Below are positions 53,481-63,571 of a stretch of 64,000 nucleotides of DNA, piece by piece. The DNA is taken from positions 6,779,501 to 6,843,500 of the forward strand of contig CP034537.1 of the NCBI GenBank assembly GCA_004000515.1, given 5' to 3'. Origin of the DNA: Pseudomonas poae. Its GTDB lineage: Bacteria; Pseudomonadota; Gammaproteobacteria; Pseudomonadales; Pseudomonadaceae. The position numbers and the translations under genes were made by a program. Numbering within the stretch: position 1 is the stretch's first letter; every line of letters starts with the position of its first letter. The notes beneath the pieces are model-generated. The model saw nothing but the letters and a program-made list of their open reading frames with translations. It was not told where the DNA came from and made no database searches.

Positions 53481-54413
53481 ATGGAATTCATCGAAAAAAT
53501 CCACGAAGGGTATGCGGCGTTTGGCACCTACCAGACCTGGTATCGCGTCACCGGTGACCTGTCCAGTGGCCGTACACCGCTGGTGGTCATTCACGGCGGC
53601 CCGGGTTGCACCCACGACTATGTCGACGCGTTCAAGGATGTCGCTGCCAGCGGTCACGCCGTGATCCACTACGACCAACTGGGCAACGGGCGCTCCACCC
53701 ACCTCCCTGACAAAGACCCATCCTTCTGGACCGTCGGCCTGTTTCTCGAAGAGCTGAACAACCTGCTGGAGCATCTGGAGATCAGCGACAACTACGCGAT
53801 TCTCGGCCAATCCTGGGGCGGCATGCTCGGCAGCGAACACGCGATCCTGCAGCCCAAGGGCCTGCGCGCGTTTATCCCGGCCAACTCGCCGACGTGCATG
53901 CGCACGTGGGTCAGCGAAGCCAACCGCCTGCGCAAATTGTTGCCCGAAGGCGTGCATGAAACCCTGCTCAAGCACGAAGCCACCGGCACCTACCAAGACC
54001 CGGAATACCTCGCGGCATCACGGGTGTTCTATGACCATCACGTGTGCCGGGTCAACCCGTGGCCGGACGCAGTGGCGCGCACCTTTGCCCAAGTCGACTC
54101 CGACCCGACGGTGTACCACGCCATGAGCGGCCCCACCGAATTCCACGTAATCGGCAGCTTGAAAGACTGGAAATCCATCGGCCGCCTGTCGGCAATCAAT
54201 GTACCGACGCTGGTGATTTCCGGCCGGCACGATGAGGCCACGCCGCTGGTGGTCAAGCCGTTTTTGGATGAGATCGCGGATGTGCGCTGGGCGCTGTTTG
54301 AAGACTCCAGCCACATGCCCCATGTCGAAGAACGCCAAGCGTGCATGGGGACCGTGGTGAAGTTTTTGGATGAGGTGTGTGCAATGCCGTACAAAGAACT
54401 CAAGGCTGGCTGA
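53481..54413 (+). CDS. second proline iminopeptidase-like alpha/beta hydrolase
   Basis: A 310-residue alpha/beta hydrolase. [17 protein letters not shown] is the HGGP oxyanion block, [14 protein letters not shown] holds the nucleophile, SGRHDEATP the acid and [11 protein letters not shown] the His. It resembles the first peptidase across the regulator but is clearly a different sequence. ATG 53481 is preferred over 53445, since the protein body begins [20 protein letters not shown]. It lies downstream of a lux-box-like dyad and is probably activated by the LuxR solo. Confidence 0.87.
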   Translation: MEFIEKIHEGYAAFGTYQTWYRVTGDLSSGRTPLVVIHGGPGCTHDYVDAFKDVAASGHAVIHYDQLGNGRSTHLPDKDPSFWTVGLFLEELNNLLEHLEISDNYAILGQSWGGMLGSEHAILQPKGLRAFIPANSPTCMRTWVSEANRLRKLLPEGVHETLLKHEATGTYQDPEYLAASRVFYDHHVCRVNPWPDAVARTFAQVDSDPTVYHAMSGPTEFHVIGSLKDWKSIGRLSAINVPTLVISGRHDEATPLVVKPFLDEIADVRWALFEDSSHMPHVEERQACMGTVVKFLDEVCAMPYKELKAG

Positions 54414-54420
54414 ATTCAAA

Positions 54421-54492
54421 TGTGGGCGCTGGCTTGCCTGCGATGACGAGGGTGAATTCACCGCAGCTATCGCAGGCAAGCCAGCGCCCACA
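54421..54492. repeat. REP doublet at the convergent peptidase/NCS2 ends
   Basis: TGTGGGCGCTGGCTTGCCTG and CAGGCAAGCCAGCGCCCACA form a fully symmetric pair; the loop is short. Both copies share the same change (GGCGCT for GGAGCT), showing compensatory change in the stem. Confidence 0.9.
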
Positions 54493-54504
54493 TCAGGTAC
54501 CGCT

Positions 54505-56007
54505 TCAGACCTCAGTGGTCTCAGGCTTAGTGGTTTTCCTCGGAGCATCCGCTACCAACGGAATCTCCTTACCCTCGGCATCGAACAACTTACCGCCGCT
54601 GAAGTAATCCCCATCGCGCAGTTCCGATACATCCCGGAAGCACAAGCTGCGCTCTGTCCCCGCCACAAACACCGACTGCTGGTCCGAGTTGCCGGCGGTG
54701 AAATGGTTGAAGGCCAGGTTCAGCAGGATCGCCATGATCGCCGATGAGCTGATGCCCGAGTGGAAAATGGTCGCGAACCACGTCGGAAAATGATCGTAGA
54801 AGTTCGGCGCTGCGATCGGGATCATGCCAAAACCGATGGAGGTGGCGACGATGATCAGGTTCATGTTGTTGCGGTAATCCACCTTCGACAGCGTACGGAT
54901 ACCACTCGCCGCCACAGTCCCGAACAGTACAATCCCCGCCCCACCGAGCACCGACGTCGGGACCGCCGCAATCACCCGCCCCATGAACGGCAGCAGTCCG
55001 AGGATCACCAGGAACACCCCGCCAGTTGCCACCACAAAACGACTTTTCACCCCGGTAACCGCCACCAGGCCGACGTTCTGGGCGAAGGCGCTCTGGGTAA
55101 ACGAACCGAAGATCGGTGCGAACATGCTCGACAACATGTCGGCACGCAGACCGTTGCCCAAGCGCTTGGAATCAACCTTAGTGTCGATGATCTCGCCCAC
55201 CGCCAGGATGTCTGCCGAGGTCTCGACCAAGGTCACCATCACCACGATGCACATGGAAATGATCGCGGCCACATGGAAGGTTGGCATGCCGAAATGGAAT
55301 GGCGCTGGGAAACCGAACATTGGCCCCTGGGTCACGCCGGAGAAGTCGGCCATGCCCAGGAACACCGCAATCACGGTGCCGATTACCATCGCCAGCAGGA
55401 TCGACAGGCGCGAGATGGTCGCACTGCCGATCTTGCTCAGCAGCAACACCAACACCATGGTCAGCGCAGCCAAGCCAATGTTCGGCATGCTGCCGAAATC
55501 TGCCGCGCGGCTATTGCCGCCCATGGCCCAGCGCGCCGCAACGGGCATCAGGGTCAGGCCTATGGTGGTGATCACGATCCCGGTGACCAAGGGTGGGAAA
55601 AACTTGGTAATCCGCGAGAACACTGGCGTGATCAGCAATCCGATCAACGACGCGGCCATCACCGCCCCGAGAATCACCGGCACCCCGCCGGCACCGTCGC
55701 CGCCGACAATCGCCACCATGGTTGCCACGCCGGCAAACGACACACCCTGCACCAGCGGCAACTGACAGCCAAAGAACGGCAGGCCAAGGGTTTGCAGCAG
55801 TGTGGCCAGGCCACCGGCAAACAACGACGCGGCGATCAATAGGCCGATATCCGCCGGTGACAAGCCGGCGGCCTGGCCAATGATCAGGGGCACGGCAACG
55901 ATGCCGCCGTACATGGTGAGCACATGCTGCAGGCCGTAAGCCATGTTGGCGGCGACGCCCAGATTTTCATCTTCGGGCCGCTGCGGTGACGCCTTCGGGA
56001 TAGTCAT
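54505..56007 (-). CDS. NCS2 family nucleobase:cation symporter (xanthine/uric acid type)
   Basis: A 500-residue membrane transporter with about 14 helices. ANMAYGLQHVLTMYGGIVAV and PLIIGQAAGLSP open the family fold. The NAT signature Q-N-x-G-x4-T-G appears as AQNVGLVAVTGVKSR, the purine-type form. VETSADILAVGEIIDTKVDS carries the substrate Glu. Start ATG 56007 (MTIPKASPQ) is used; the frame is open to an upstream ATG at 56037. The LysR gene is divergent and probably controls it. Confidence 0.87.
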   Translation of the reverse strand: MTIPKASPQRPEDENLGVAANMAYGLQHVLTMYGGIVAVPLIIGQAAGLSPADIGLLIAASLFAGGLATLLQTLGLPFFGCQLPLVQGVSFAGVATMVAIVGGDGAGGVPVILGAVMAASLIGLLITPVFSRITKFFPPLVTGIVITTIGLTLMPVAARWAMGGNSRAADFGSMPNIGLAALTMVLVLLLSKIGSATISRLSILLAMVIGTVIAVFLGMADFSGVTQGPMFGFPAPFHFGMPTFHVAAIISMCIVVMVTLVETSADILAVGEIIDTKVDSKRLGNGLRADMLSSMFAPIFGSFTQSAFAQNVGLVAVTGVKSRFVVATGGVFLVILGLLPFMGRVIAAVPTSVLGGAGIVLFGTVAASGIRTLSKVDYRNNMNLIIVATSIGFGMIPIAAPNFYDHFPTWFATIFHSGISSSAIMAILLNLAFNHFTAGNSDQQSVFVAGTERSLCFRDVSELRDGDYFSGGKLFDAEGKEIPLVADAPRKTTKPETTEV

Positions 56008-56179
56008 GGTGAGGGGATCTCTGTTTTTGTTGTGCATTCACTGTATGCAAAGGAAACAAGAGATGTCCATAGAGTTGTATACAATCAATTCCACAATAAG
56101 CCGTTTACAGCCGTTACAAAAATCCATTCAGCCGCCCTGCCCTGTGGCTTGAAGCCGTGCGCAAAAGGACCTGAAAAAA

Positions 56180-57127
56180 ATGCTCAACCGCAAGCTGCGT
56201 ATTCACGCCCCGGCGATCTACTACTTCGACATGGTGCGGCGCTGTCACTCGATCCGCGAGGCCGCACGCCGCCTGAACGTGGCGTCATCCGCCGTGAACC
56301 GGCAGATCCTCAAGCTGGAAGACGAGATGGGCGCCGCCTTGTTCGAGCGTCTACCCGGCGGGCTGCGCGTGACTGCCGCCGGCGAAATCCTCACTCGCCA
56401 CGTGACGCTGCTGTTGCAGGATGTGGAGCGCGTGCGCGGCGAGTTGGATGGATTGCATGGCGTGCAGACCGGCCACGTGGAGATCGCTACGGTGGAAGGC
56501 GCCGCCGTCGAGTTGCTACCGGCCGCGCTCAGGCGCATGCGCGAGCGCTACCCGAAGGTGACGATTGGCGTGACGGTACAAGGCTCGCAGTCGATTCCCG
56601 GCTCGGTGATCAATGGCCAGGCGGACTTGGGCCTGGCGTTTGCCCTCGCCCGCAGCAGCGAAATCACTCAGTTGTGCGTCGGGCATTTCCGCCTGGGTGC
56701 GCTGATGACACCGGCCCATCCGTTGGCCGCTGAGACACGCGTCAGCTACGGGCAGTGCTGCGAGCATGGGGTGATTCAGGCGAAGAGCGAGTTGTCGGTG
56801 CATCACCTGATCGCGCCTTTGCACAAGCGCGCGGCGGCATACAAACCCTTGCTGCAGAGTAATTCCATGGAGTTGGCCCGGCAGTTGGCACGCCAGCAAT
56901 TGGGCATCGCCTTTCAGACCCGTATCGGCATCGAAGCCGACCTGGCGCGCGGCGAACTGTTGCACATTCCCTTGAGTGACCAGGGCGGCATCTTCAGCGA
57001 CCTCGGTGTGTATGCCCGCAAAGACCGCGACCTGCCGGTGGCAGTGCAAGCCTTGACCCACTTGCTGGGCGAGGAAATTGCCCTGCGCGAGCGTGAAGAA
57101 ACTGCCTGGGCACCCCGTATTTCCTGA
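56180..57127 (+). CDS. LysR family regulator divergent from the NCS2 permease
   Basis: A 315-residue LysR-type regulator. HTH: FDMVRRCHSIREAARRLNVA and SSAVNRQILKLEDEMGAALF. The effector domain (HVEIATVEGAAVELLPAALR, VTIGVTVQGSQSIPGSVING) is complete. Divergent orientation to the permease gene suggests control of purine uptake, and perhaps of the Tsx-like porin downstream. The ligand is unknown. Confidence 0.88.
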   Translation: MLNRKLRIHAPAIYYFDMVRRCHSIREAARRLNVASSAVNRQILKLEDEMGAALFERLPGGLRVTAAGEILTRHVTLLLQDVERVRGELDGLHGVQTGHVEIATVEGAAVELLPAALRRMRERYPKVTIGVTVQGSQSIPGSVINGQADLGLAFALARSSEITQLCVGHFRLGALMTPAHPLAAETRVSYGQCCEHGVIQAKSELSVHHLIAPLHKRAAAYKPLLQSNSMELARQLARQQLGIAFQTRIGIEADLARGELLHIPLSDQGGIFSDLGVYARKDRDLPVAVQALTHLLGEEIALREREETAWAPRIS

Positions 57128-57270
57128 CTTTCACGACAGCTGCGCTGCTGCCGTTTCGGCATCGCCCCAGGCGAGATTCTGTTCTTTGGCGCACACCAGC
57201 CTTGTGCTGATACTGCGCCCGGCGGCCCCTGCAAGGCCGCCATGAGCCAAACGCCAAAGGAATTAAAACA

Positions 57271-58104
57271 ATGAAAAAGGCACTGCACGGCGCAACCGTA
57301 TTACTCACACTCCTCGGCGGCGGGGAGGCTGTCGCGGTGGAATGGATGAACAACAGCGTAGGATTTCGCTACGGCCAACACTTCACCAATCCAAATAACC
57401 CCGACGATTTCAGCAAGCGCATCTACAGCTTCACCCACGCCAGCGGCTACCAGTACGGCAGCAATTACCTGAACCTGGACGTCTTCCTCTCCGACAGCAG
57501 CGACCCGCGCAAGGGCACCGACCATGGTGGCAGCGAGGTGTATGCGGTGTACCGGCACCAGTTGTACGCGTCGCGCGTGTTCGATGTGCCGCTGGGTACC
57601 GGCATGATCAAGGATTACGCGCTGACCCTGGGCTTCGACGCCAACCGCAACAACAACTTTGCCTCAGCCAAAAAGCGCGCACTGGTGATCGGCCCGACCT
57701 TGAAGTTCAACACTGTCGGCGTGCTGGACCTGAGCCTGATGTATTACAAGGAAAAGAACCACACCGGTATCCCTGGCGCTCAGGAGTCGAACCACACGTT
57801 CGACGCGACCTACATGCTCAACCTGACGTGGATGCGCCCGTTCGAGATCGCCAATCACGGAGCGAAATTCCAGGGCTTCATTAATTACGTCGGAGAAAAA
57901 GGTGAGGACTACCATGGCCGTGACACCGCGCCGGAAGCGCTGATGCGTACGGCACTGATGGTGGCCGTGCGACCCGGTAAAAGCGTGAAGCCGAACCTGT
58001 ACCTCGGGGTCGGTTACGAGTACTGGCATAACAAGTTCGGCGTGGACGGCGGCCGCGGTAGCCGCACGTCGACGCCGACGGTGAATATGGAAATCACCTT
58101 TTAA
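57271..58104 (+). CDS. Tsx-like outer-membrane nucleoside channel
   Basis: A 277-residue outer-membrane beta-barrel. The signal peptide (MKKALHGATVLLTLLGGGEA VA) is followed by VEWMNNSVGFRYGQHFTNPN and repeated amphipathic strands ending with MEITF, so a C-terminal aromatic residue as needed for barrel assembly. The pattern and size fit the nucleoside-specific Tsx/Omp5 family. Its neighbours (NCS2 permease, LysR, purine exporter and PunR) agree. A Shine-Dalgarno (AAAGGA) lies ahead of the ATG. Confidence 0.82.
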   Translation: MKKALHGATVLLTLLGGGEAVAVEWMNNSVGFRYGQHFTNPNNPDDFSKRIYSFTHASGYQYGSNYLNLDVFLSDSSDPRKGTDHGGSEVYAVYRHQLYASRVFDVPLGTGMIKDYALTLGFDANRNNNFASAKKRALVIGPTLKFNTVGVLDLSLMYYKEKNHTGIPGAQESNHTFDATYMLNLTWMRPFEIANHGAKFQGFINYVGEKGEDYHGRDTAPEALMRTALMVAVRPGKSVKPNLYLGVGYEYWHNKFGVDGGRGSRTSTPTVNMEITF

Positions 58105-58130
58105 GGCATAACTGCAGAAACCGAATCAAA

Positions 58131-58218
58131 TGTGGGAGCTGGCTTGCCTGCGATGGCATCCCGTCGGTATCAATGAAACAACCGAGTCGTCAGCATCGAA
58201 GGCAAGCCAGCTCCCACA
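58131..58218. repeat. REP doublet between the porin and punC
   Basis: TGTGGGAGCTGGCTTGCCTG and GGCAAGCCAGCTCCCACA are inverted around about 50 bases, between two convergent gene ends. Confidence 0.9.
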
Positions 58219-58236
58219 CTCGATCGTATTGCCAGA

Positions 58237-59420
58237 TCAAGCGCTCGCCAGTTCGGAATTATCCGACTTCGGGCGCGCCAACCAGTAACCCAACACCGCC
58301 AACGGCGCAGTCGCCAACATCACGATCACGGTAACCAGCAGCGGTTGCTCGATCATCGACGACACCAGCAGGCTGCTGAGAAAGCACAGACCCAGTTGCA
58401 GGGTGTTTTGCAGTGCTGCCGCCTTGCCGGAGTTTTCCGCAAAGGCATCAGCGCATTCGCGACGACGATGGGGTAACTGGCACCGTTGACCAGTGCCATA
58501 AGGCAGAACGGAATCAACAGGGTGGTCAGGGTCGGTATGGTCAACGTCGCGACCAGGTACAACGCCACCATGCTGATGCAGTAGGCCAGCAGCAACCACG
58601 GCAACAGCGTCTTGCCCTGAAAGTGTTGCAGGGCGCTGCGGCAACTGTAACCGCCCACCAGAAACGCCAGCGTCGGCAGCACATAGCTCAAGCCGATGTC
58701 ATTCGGGCTGTAGCCCATATCGCCAAGAATGAACGGCGAAGCGGTCAGCCAGGCAAAGAAACTGGCCGAGCACGCGGCGAAGATCATCACGTTACCGGTA
58801 AATACACGAGAGGTAAGCAACTGGCCATAGCCCAAGTGCGTCGTTTCGCCTTCAACCGCCTGACGTTTCGGCACGCTGCGTAGGAATAATGTCGGCAGCA
58901 GCAACAGCAGTGAAACGCCCAGCAATACCCCGAAAATCGCCTGCCAGCCAAAGTGGTTCAGCACCATCGCGCCTAACAGCGGTGCCAGTGCGGGCGACAG
59001 CGACATCAACGGCATGATGCTGGCGAATACGCGGTGGGCCTTGTCCGCCGGGTAGCGATCAATCACCAGCGCCTGCCAGCTTACGGCGGCGGAACACACG
59101 CCAATCGCCTGCATGAAACGCAGTGCCAGCAGCTGCGGTGCGGTCTCGACCCAGAACATCCCGGCGCATCCCAGCACAAACAGGCTCAGGCCCGCGAGCA
59201 GGATGGGTTTGCGCCCCAGGCGGTCAGACAGTGGCCCCCACAGCAATTGCCCCACCGCAAAACCAGCCAGGAAAATGCTCAAGCTGGCGCCTACTGCGCC
59301 CGCGCCAATCTGCAACTGCTCGCCCATGGCGCCGAACGCCGGCAAGTACATGTCCATGGCGAGGTAACCGAGCATGCTCAGCCCCGCCAGATACCAGGTA
59401 AAACCAAAAGAATTTTTCAT
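58237..59420 (-). CDS. punC: PunC-like purine nucleoside exporter (Bcr/CflA MFS), frameshifted
   Basis: An MFS transporter of 12 helices, matching E. coli PunC (YdhC) closely: [26 protein letters not shown]-type [40 protein letters not shown] and the C-terminal [21 protein letters not shown]. coli PunC acts on purine nucleosides. The frame breaks at the A run 58441-58443 (three where four fit); one extra base gives [15 protein letters not shown] and 394 residues. It is divergent from punR, as in E. coli. Confidence 0.9.
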
Positions 59421-59542
59421 CGAAGCCTTGTAGATCCTGCCATCAAACTATTTGCTGACTGGCACCCATTATGAAGCTGACAGTGTCTGTGTGAAGCGAT
59501 AATAATTGAACACTCTTATCAATAATTTTGAAGGCAACTGCC

Positions 59543-60456
59543 ATGTGGTCCGAATACTCCCTGGATGTAGTCGATGCGGTGGCGCGCCATGGCAGTTTCA
59601 GCGCCGCCGCCCAGGAACTGCACCGAGTGCCGTCGGCCATCAGCTATACGGTGCGTCAGATTGAAGAGTGGCTGGCGGTGCCGTTGTTCGTGCGGCGACA
59701 TCGCGATGTGGAACTGACGCCCGCCGGCCGCCTGTTTATAGATGAAGCTCGGGGCGTGATGAAAAAATGCTCGGCACACGGCGCCTGTGCCAGCAAGTGG
59801 CCAATGGCTGGAGTGGGCAGTTGAAGGTGGCGGTGGACTCCATCGTCAAACCTCAGCGCTGTCGGCAATTGGTGCTGGATTTCTATCGGCAGTTTCCCGA
59901 GGTGGAATTACTGCTGGAATACGAGGTGTACAACGGTGTGTGGGATGCCCTTGCGGATGAGCGCACCGACATTGTTATCGGTGCGACCAGCGCGGTGCCG
60001 GTAGCCAGTCATTTCACTTTCCGCGATATGGGTTTGCTCAACTGGCTGTGCGTGGTCAGCGCGAAGCATCCGCTGGCGGCCGTGCAGGGTTTGCTCAGTG
60101 ATGATCAACTGCGCCCGTTCGCCTCGCTGTGCATGACCGACACCTCGCGCAACTTGCCCAAACGCGACACGTGGACCCTGGATAACCAGCGGCGGCTGGT
60201 GGTACCGAATTGGTCCTCAGCCATCGATTGCCTGCGCGACGGCCTGTGTGTCGGCATGGCACCGGCGCATCAGGTGTTGCCATGGATCGAACGCGGGGAA
60301 TTGGTGGCGTTGCAGTTGAGCCGGCCGTTTCCGGCCAGCCCGTCGTGCGTGGCGTGGGCACAGAACAAGCTGTCCCCGGCGATGGCGTGGCTGTTGGACT
60401 ATTTAGGGGACAAGGAGACGATGAACCAGGAATGGCTGAATGGGCATGCCCACTGA
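59543..60456 (+). CDS. punR: PunR-like LysR regulator, frameshifted
   Basis: A LysR regulator very like E. coli PunR (YdhB): MWSEYSLDVVDAVARHGSFS, AAAQELHRVPSAISYTVRQI and EEWLAVPLFVRRHRDVELTP for the HTH. The second frame gives CQQVANGWSGQLKVAVDSIV and LLDYLGDKETMNQEWL. The frame breaks in the A run 59762-59767; one extra A gives MKKMLGTRRLCQQ and 304 residues. In E. coli PunR senses a purine nucleoside and activates punC. The divergent layout here supports the same circuit. Confidence 0.9.
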
Positions 60457-60468
60457 AAGACACGGAAA

Positions 60469-60550
60469 TCGGGCTTGCTCACGAAAGCGGTGGATCAGTC
60501 AGCTTGTTTGTCACTGACACACCGCATTCGCGAGCAAGCCCGCTCCCACA
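60469..60550. repeat. REP doublet (GCTCGCGA type) after punR
   Basis: ATCGGGCTTGCTCACGAAAG and CGCGAGCAAGCCCGCTCCCACA are inverted copies of the second REP subtype (GGGCTTGCTCGCG). The left one is diverged at its outer end. Confidence 0.85.
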
Positions 60551-60563
60551 CTTTGCTCTTATT

Positions 60564-61715
60564 TCAATCCAGCAAACGGGTGACGGCTCGCACAATCATC
60601 TCCACCTCCTTGGCATCCAGCGTCAACGGCGGCAGCAGGCGGATGATCTTGCCCCGGGTCACGTTGATCAATAGGCCATGCTCCTGGGCGGCGCGTAGGG
60701 CGAGGTCACGGTAAGGGCTGGCCAACTCGATACCGATCATCAAGCCTTGCCCACGGATGGCCACCACCTGCGGGTGATCCGCCAGCTCTACACGTAACCG
60801 CGCCAACAGGCGTTCACCCTGTTGCGCGGCATTCTGCAGCAAGCGCTGTTCTTCAATGATATCCAGCACAGTGCAGCCCACCCGACAGGCCAACGGGTTA
60901 CCGCCGAACGTACTGCCGTGGCTGCCGGGCGTGAACAGCTGGGCCACACCGGACCGGGCCAGGCAAGCGCCGATGGGCACGCCGTTGCCAAGGCCTTTGG
61001 CCAGGGTCATCACGTCAGGCACGATGCCTTCGTGCTGGAAGGCAAACCAGGTGCCGGTACGGCCGATGCCGGTCTGGATTTCGTCGAGCATCAGCAACCA
61101 GCCGTGACGGGTGCAATGTTCGCGCAAGGCTCGCAGGTAACCCGGCGGGGCTGGCAACACACCGCTTTCGCCCTGGATGGGTTCCAGCAGGACTGCGGCA
61201 ATACGCACTCCAAACTGTTGGGTAAGTGCTTCGATGGCGGCGATATCACCAAAACCAACCTTGAGGAAATCCCCCGGCAACCGTTGGAAGCCCAGGCGCA
61301 CCGAGGGCCCATCGCTGGCCGCCATGGTGCCAAGGGTGCGACCGTGAAAGGCGTTCTCCATCACCACCACCAACGGCTCTTCGATGCCCTTTTTCCAGCC
61401 GTGCAAACGCGCCAGCTTCAGCGCCGTCTCGTTGGCTTCGGCGCCGGAGTTGTTGAAAAACGCCTGGTCCAGCCCCGACAGCTCGGTCAGGCGTTGTGCC
61501 AACCTTTGTTGCCAATCGATGCTGTAGAGGTTGGAGGTGTGCAATAACAAGCCAGCCTGTTCACTGATGGCGGCCACCAGTTTGGGGTGGGAATGCCCGA
61601 CGTTGGTCACTGCCACACCGGCTACAGCATCCAGGTACTCACGACCCTGCTGATCCCACAGACGGGTGCCCAGGCCACGGGTGAAGCTCAAGGGCGAAGG
61701 TTGATACGTGGTCAT
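60564..61715 (-). CDS. class III aminotransferase (ArgD-like)
   Basis: A 383-residue PLP enzyme like acetylornithine/succinylornithine aminotransferase. [20 protein letters not shown] and [20 protein letters not shown] open it; [20 protein letters not shown] binds PLP phosphate; [20 protein letters not shown] leads to [20 protein letters not shown] with the PLP lysine. Pseudomonads carry several paralogues, so this is not necessarily the arginine-pathway enzyme. Start ATG 61715 ([10 protein letters not shown]) fits; 61733 and 61748 are alternatives. It is divergent from a LysR gene, which may control it. Confidence 0.87.
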   Translation of the reverse strand: MTTYQPSPLSFTRGLGTRLWDQQGREYLDAVAGVAVTNVGHSHPKLVAAISEQAGLLLHTSNLYSIDWQQRLAQRLTELSGLDQAFFNNSGAEANETALKLARLHGWKKGIEEPLVVVMENAFHGRTLGTMAASDGPSVRLGFQRLPGDFLKVGFGDIAAIEALTQQFGVRIAAVLLEPIQGESGVLPAPPGYLRALREHCTRHGWLLMLDEIQTGIGRTGTWFAFQHEGIVPDVMTLAKGLGNGVPIGACLARSGVAQLFTPGSHGSTFGGNPLACRVGCTVLDIIEEQRLLQNAAQQGERLLARLRVELADHPQVVAIRGQGLMIGIELASPYRDLALRAAQEHGLLINVTRGKIIRLLPPLTLDAKEVEMIVRAVTRLLD

Positions 61716-61835
61716 CAGGCAGGCGGCGGTCATGGCGTCGAGCTCCAAGCATTGTGGGGGTGTGCCCAGTATCGTTAGCCATCAGAGCTGGATAAACTGG
61801 GTTTACCTGCAATTACTTTAAAGCTGGACTTGATA

Positions 61836-62741
61836 ATGGACCTGTTCCAAGCAATGACGGTGTACGTGAAGGTGGTGGAAACCGGCAGCATGACCGCCGC
61901 CGCGCAGGAGTGCGGAATGTCGACCACCATGGTCAGCAACCATCTGCGCGCGCTGGAACAACGGCTGGGGGTCAGCTTGCTCAAGCGCACCACGCGCAAA
62001 CAGAGCCTCACCGAGTTTGGCGGGCAATATTACCAGCGCTGCCTGGAAGTCCTGGGACTGGTGGCCGACTCTGAGCTGCTGGCCGAACAGATCCACAGCG
62101 AAACCCCCAAAGGCAACCTGCGTATCACCGCGCCCCCCGTGTTCGGCACCGAACGCCTCGTGCCGGCCTTGAGCGAGTTCTCCCAACGCTACCCGCTGAT
62201 CAACCTGTACGTAGTGCTGAGCAACGAGCGGATGGACTTGGTCGACAGCGGCTTCGACGTGGCGATCCGCCTCGGCGAACTGGAAACCTCCAGCCTGATC
62301 GCCAGACCCATGCAGGCCTACACCCTCACCCTCTGCGCTTCCCCTGAGTACCTGGCGCGACGCGGCACGCCACAGACGCCCAACGACCTGCAGCATCACG
62401 ACTGCCTGGCGTTCGCCTACCCGGCGAACGACAACTGGCGTGATACCGACAAGCTCTGGCGCATGACAGGCGATGACGGCGAGGTGGAGGTTCCAGTGGC
62501 CGGCACATTGACCATCAACAGCTCGCAAGGCTTGCGCCAGGCGGCTGTAAACGGCATGGGCATCATCATGCTGGCCGATGCCCTGGTCCAACCGGACCTG
62601 GAGAGCGGCAAGCTGGTGGCCTTGTTGACCACCTATCAATTGCCCAGCCGCCCCATGCACTTGCTGTATCGCCAGGACCGTTACCGCCTACCCAAACTGC
62701 GCGCGTTCGTGGATTTCGTGATGGAGAAGTGGGCGCGCTAG
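61836..62741 (+). CDS. LysR family regulator divergent from the aminotransferase
   Basis: A 301-residue regulator. HTH: MDLFQAMTVYVKVVETGSMT and AAAQECGMSTTMVSNHLRAL. The effector domain (LRITAPPVFGTERLVPALSE, DSGFDVAIRLGELETSSLIA) is typical of the CrgA-like class of LysR proteins, which often repress quinone- or aldehyde-related genes. ATG 61836 is used; ATG 61830 is two codons upstream. Its 3' end overlaps the convergent HAD gene by 4 bases. Confidence 0.88.
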   Translation: MDLFQAMTVYVKVVETGSMTAAAQECGMSTTMVSNHLRALEQRLGVSLLKRTTRKQSLTEFGGQYYQRCLEVLGLVADSELLAEQIHSETPKGNLRITAPPVFGTERLVPALSEFSQRYPLINLYVVLSNERMDLVDSGFDVAIRLGELETSSLIARPMQAYTLTLCASPEYLARRGTPQTPNDLQHHDCLAFAYPANDNWRDTDKLWRMTGDDGEVEVPVAGTLTINSSQGLRQAAVNGMGIIMLADALVQPDLESGKLVALLTTYQLPSRPMHLLYRQDRYRLPKLRAFVDFVMEKWAR

Positions 62742-63361
62742 AAGCCCACGCCCAACTCACGCAGGCGCGCCGCTGTGCGCTCGGCCGACACATGGTGAAT
62801 CCCCTGCCAACCGAGCGCGACGGCCGCCTCGATATTGCCCGCCACATCATCGATAAACACCACCTCACCGGCCTGGATATCCGGCAGATGAACACGCACC
62901 TGGCTAAGGCTTGCGTGATAGATCGCCGGATCAGGCTTGATCAGCTTCAATTCGCCGGACACCACGATGTCGCGAAAATGCTGCAGGAACGGATAGTTGG
63001 CTCGGGCATACGGGAAGGTTTCGGCTGACCAGTTGGTGAGCCCGAACAACGGCATGTTGGCGCTATGCAAGGCTTCAAGGATCGCCACACCGTCCGGCAA
63101 CGGGCCGCGCAGCATTTCATGCCAGCGGTCGTAATAGGACTGGATCAACGTTTGATGCTGGGGATATTGCTCGATGAGGCTGCGAGTGCCCTCGGCCAGG
63201 GAGCGGCCGGCGTCCTGCTCGGTGTTCCAGGCCTGGGTGCAGATGTTCTCGAGAAACCATTGCCGTTCGTGGTCGTCGGCAATCAACTTGCGGTAGAGGT
63301 GCTGCGGGTTCCAGTCGAACAGGACACCGCCGAAATCAAAAACTACTGCACGAATCGTCAT
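62738..63361 (-). CDS. HAD-IA family phosphatase (YihX-like)
   Basis: A 207-residue HAD hydrolase. Motif I is AVVFDFGGVLFDWNPQHLYR, with a Gly-Gly after the nucleophile, as in YihX-like sugar phosphatases. Motif II is FGLTNWSAETFP, motif III the Lys of LIKPDPAIYH, and motif IV VVFIDDVAGNIEA. The substrate may be a hexose phosphate but is not shown. It converges on the LysR gene. Confidence 0.85.
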   Translation of the reverse strand: MTIRAVVFDFGGVLFDWNPQHLYRKLIADDHERQWFLENICTQAWNTEQDAGRSLAEGTRSLIEQYPQHQTLIQSYYDRWHEMLRGPLPDGVAILEALHSANMPLFGLTNWSAETFPYARANYPFLQHFRDIVVSGELKLIKPDPAIYHASLSQVRVHLPDIQAGEVVFIDDVAGNIEAAVALGWQGIHHVSAERTAARLRELGVGF

Positions 63362-63466
63362 CAGATCCTCCGTTAGCGTGAGTGATAGCGAAGGGATTCT
63401 GGCAGATCTTGCAGAAGGGGTGCACTCAGCGGAGCGTAAGAAGGGTCTGAGAAAACACAGATCGAA

Positions 63467-63556
63467 TGTGGGAGCGGGCTTGCTCGCGAAAGCGGTGTAT
63501 CAGTCGCCCTATTCAGTGACTGACACTCCGTATTCGCGAGCAAGCCCGCGCCCACA
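63467..63556. repeat. REP doublet (GCTCGCGA type) between the HAD gene and fabV
   Basis: TGTGGGAGCGGGCTTGCTCG and CGAGCAAGCCCGCGCCCACA are inverted copies, with one stem mismatch, 14 bases after the fabV stop. Confidence 0.9.
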
Positions 63557-63571
63557 TTTTTTCGACCGTGT

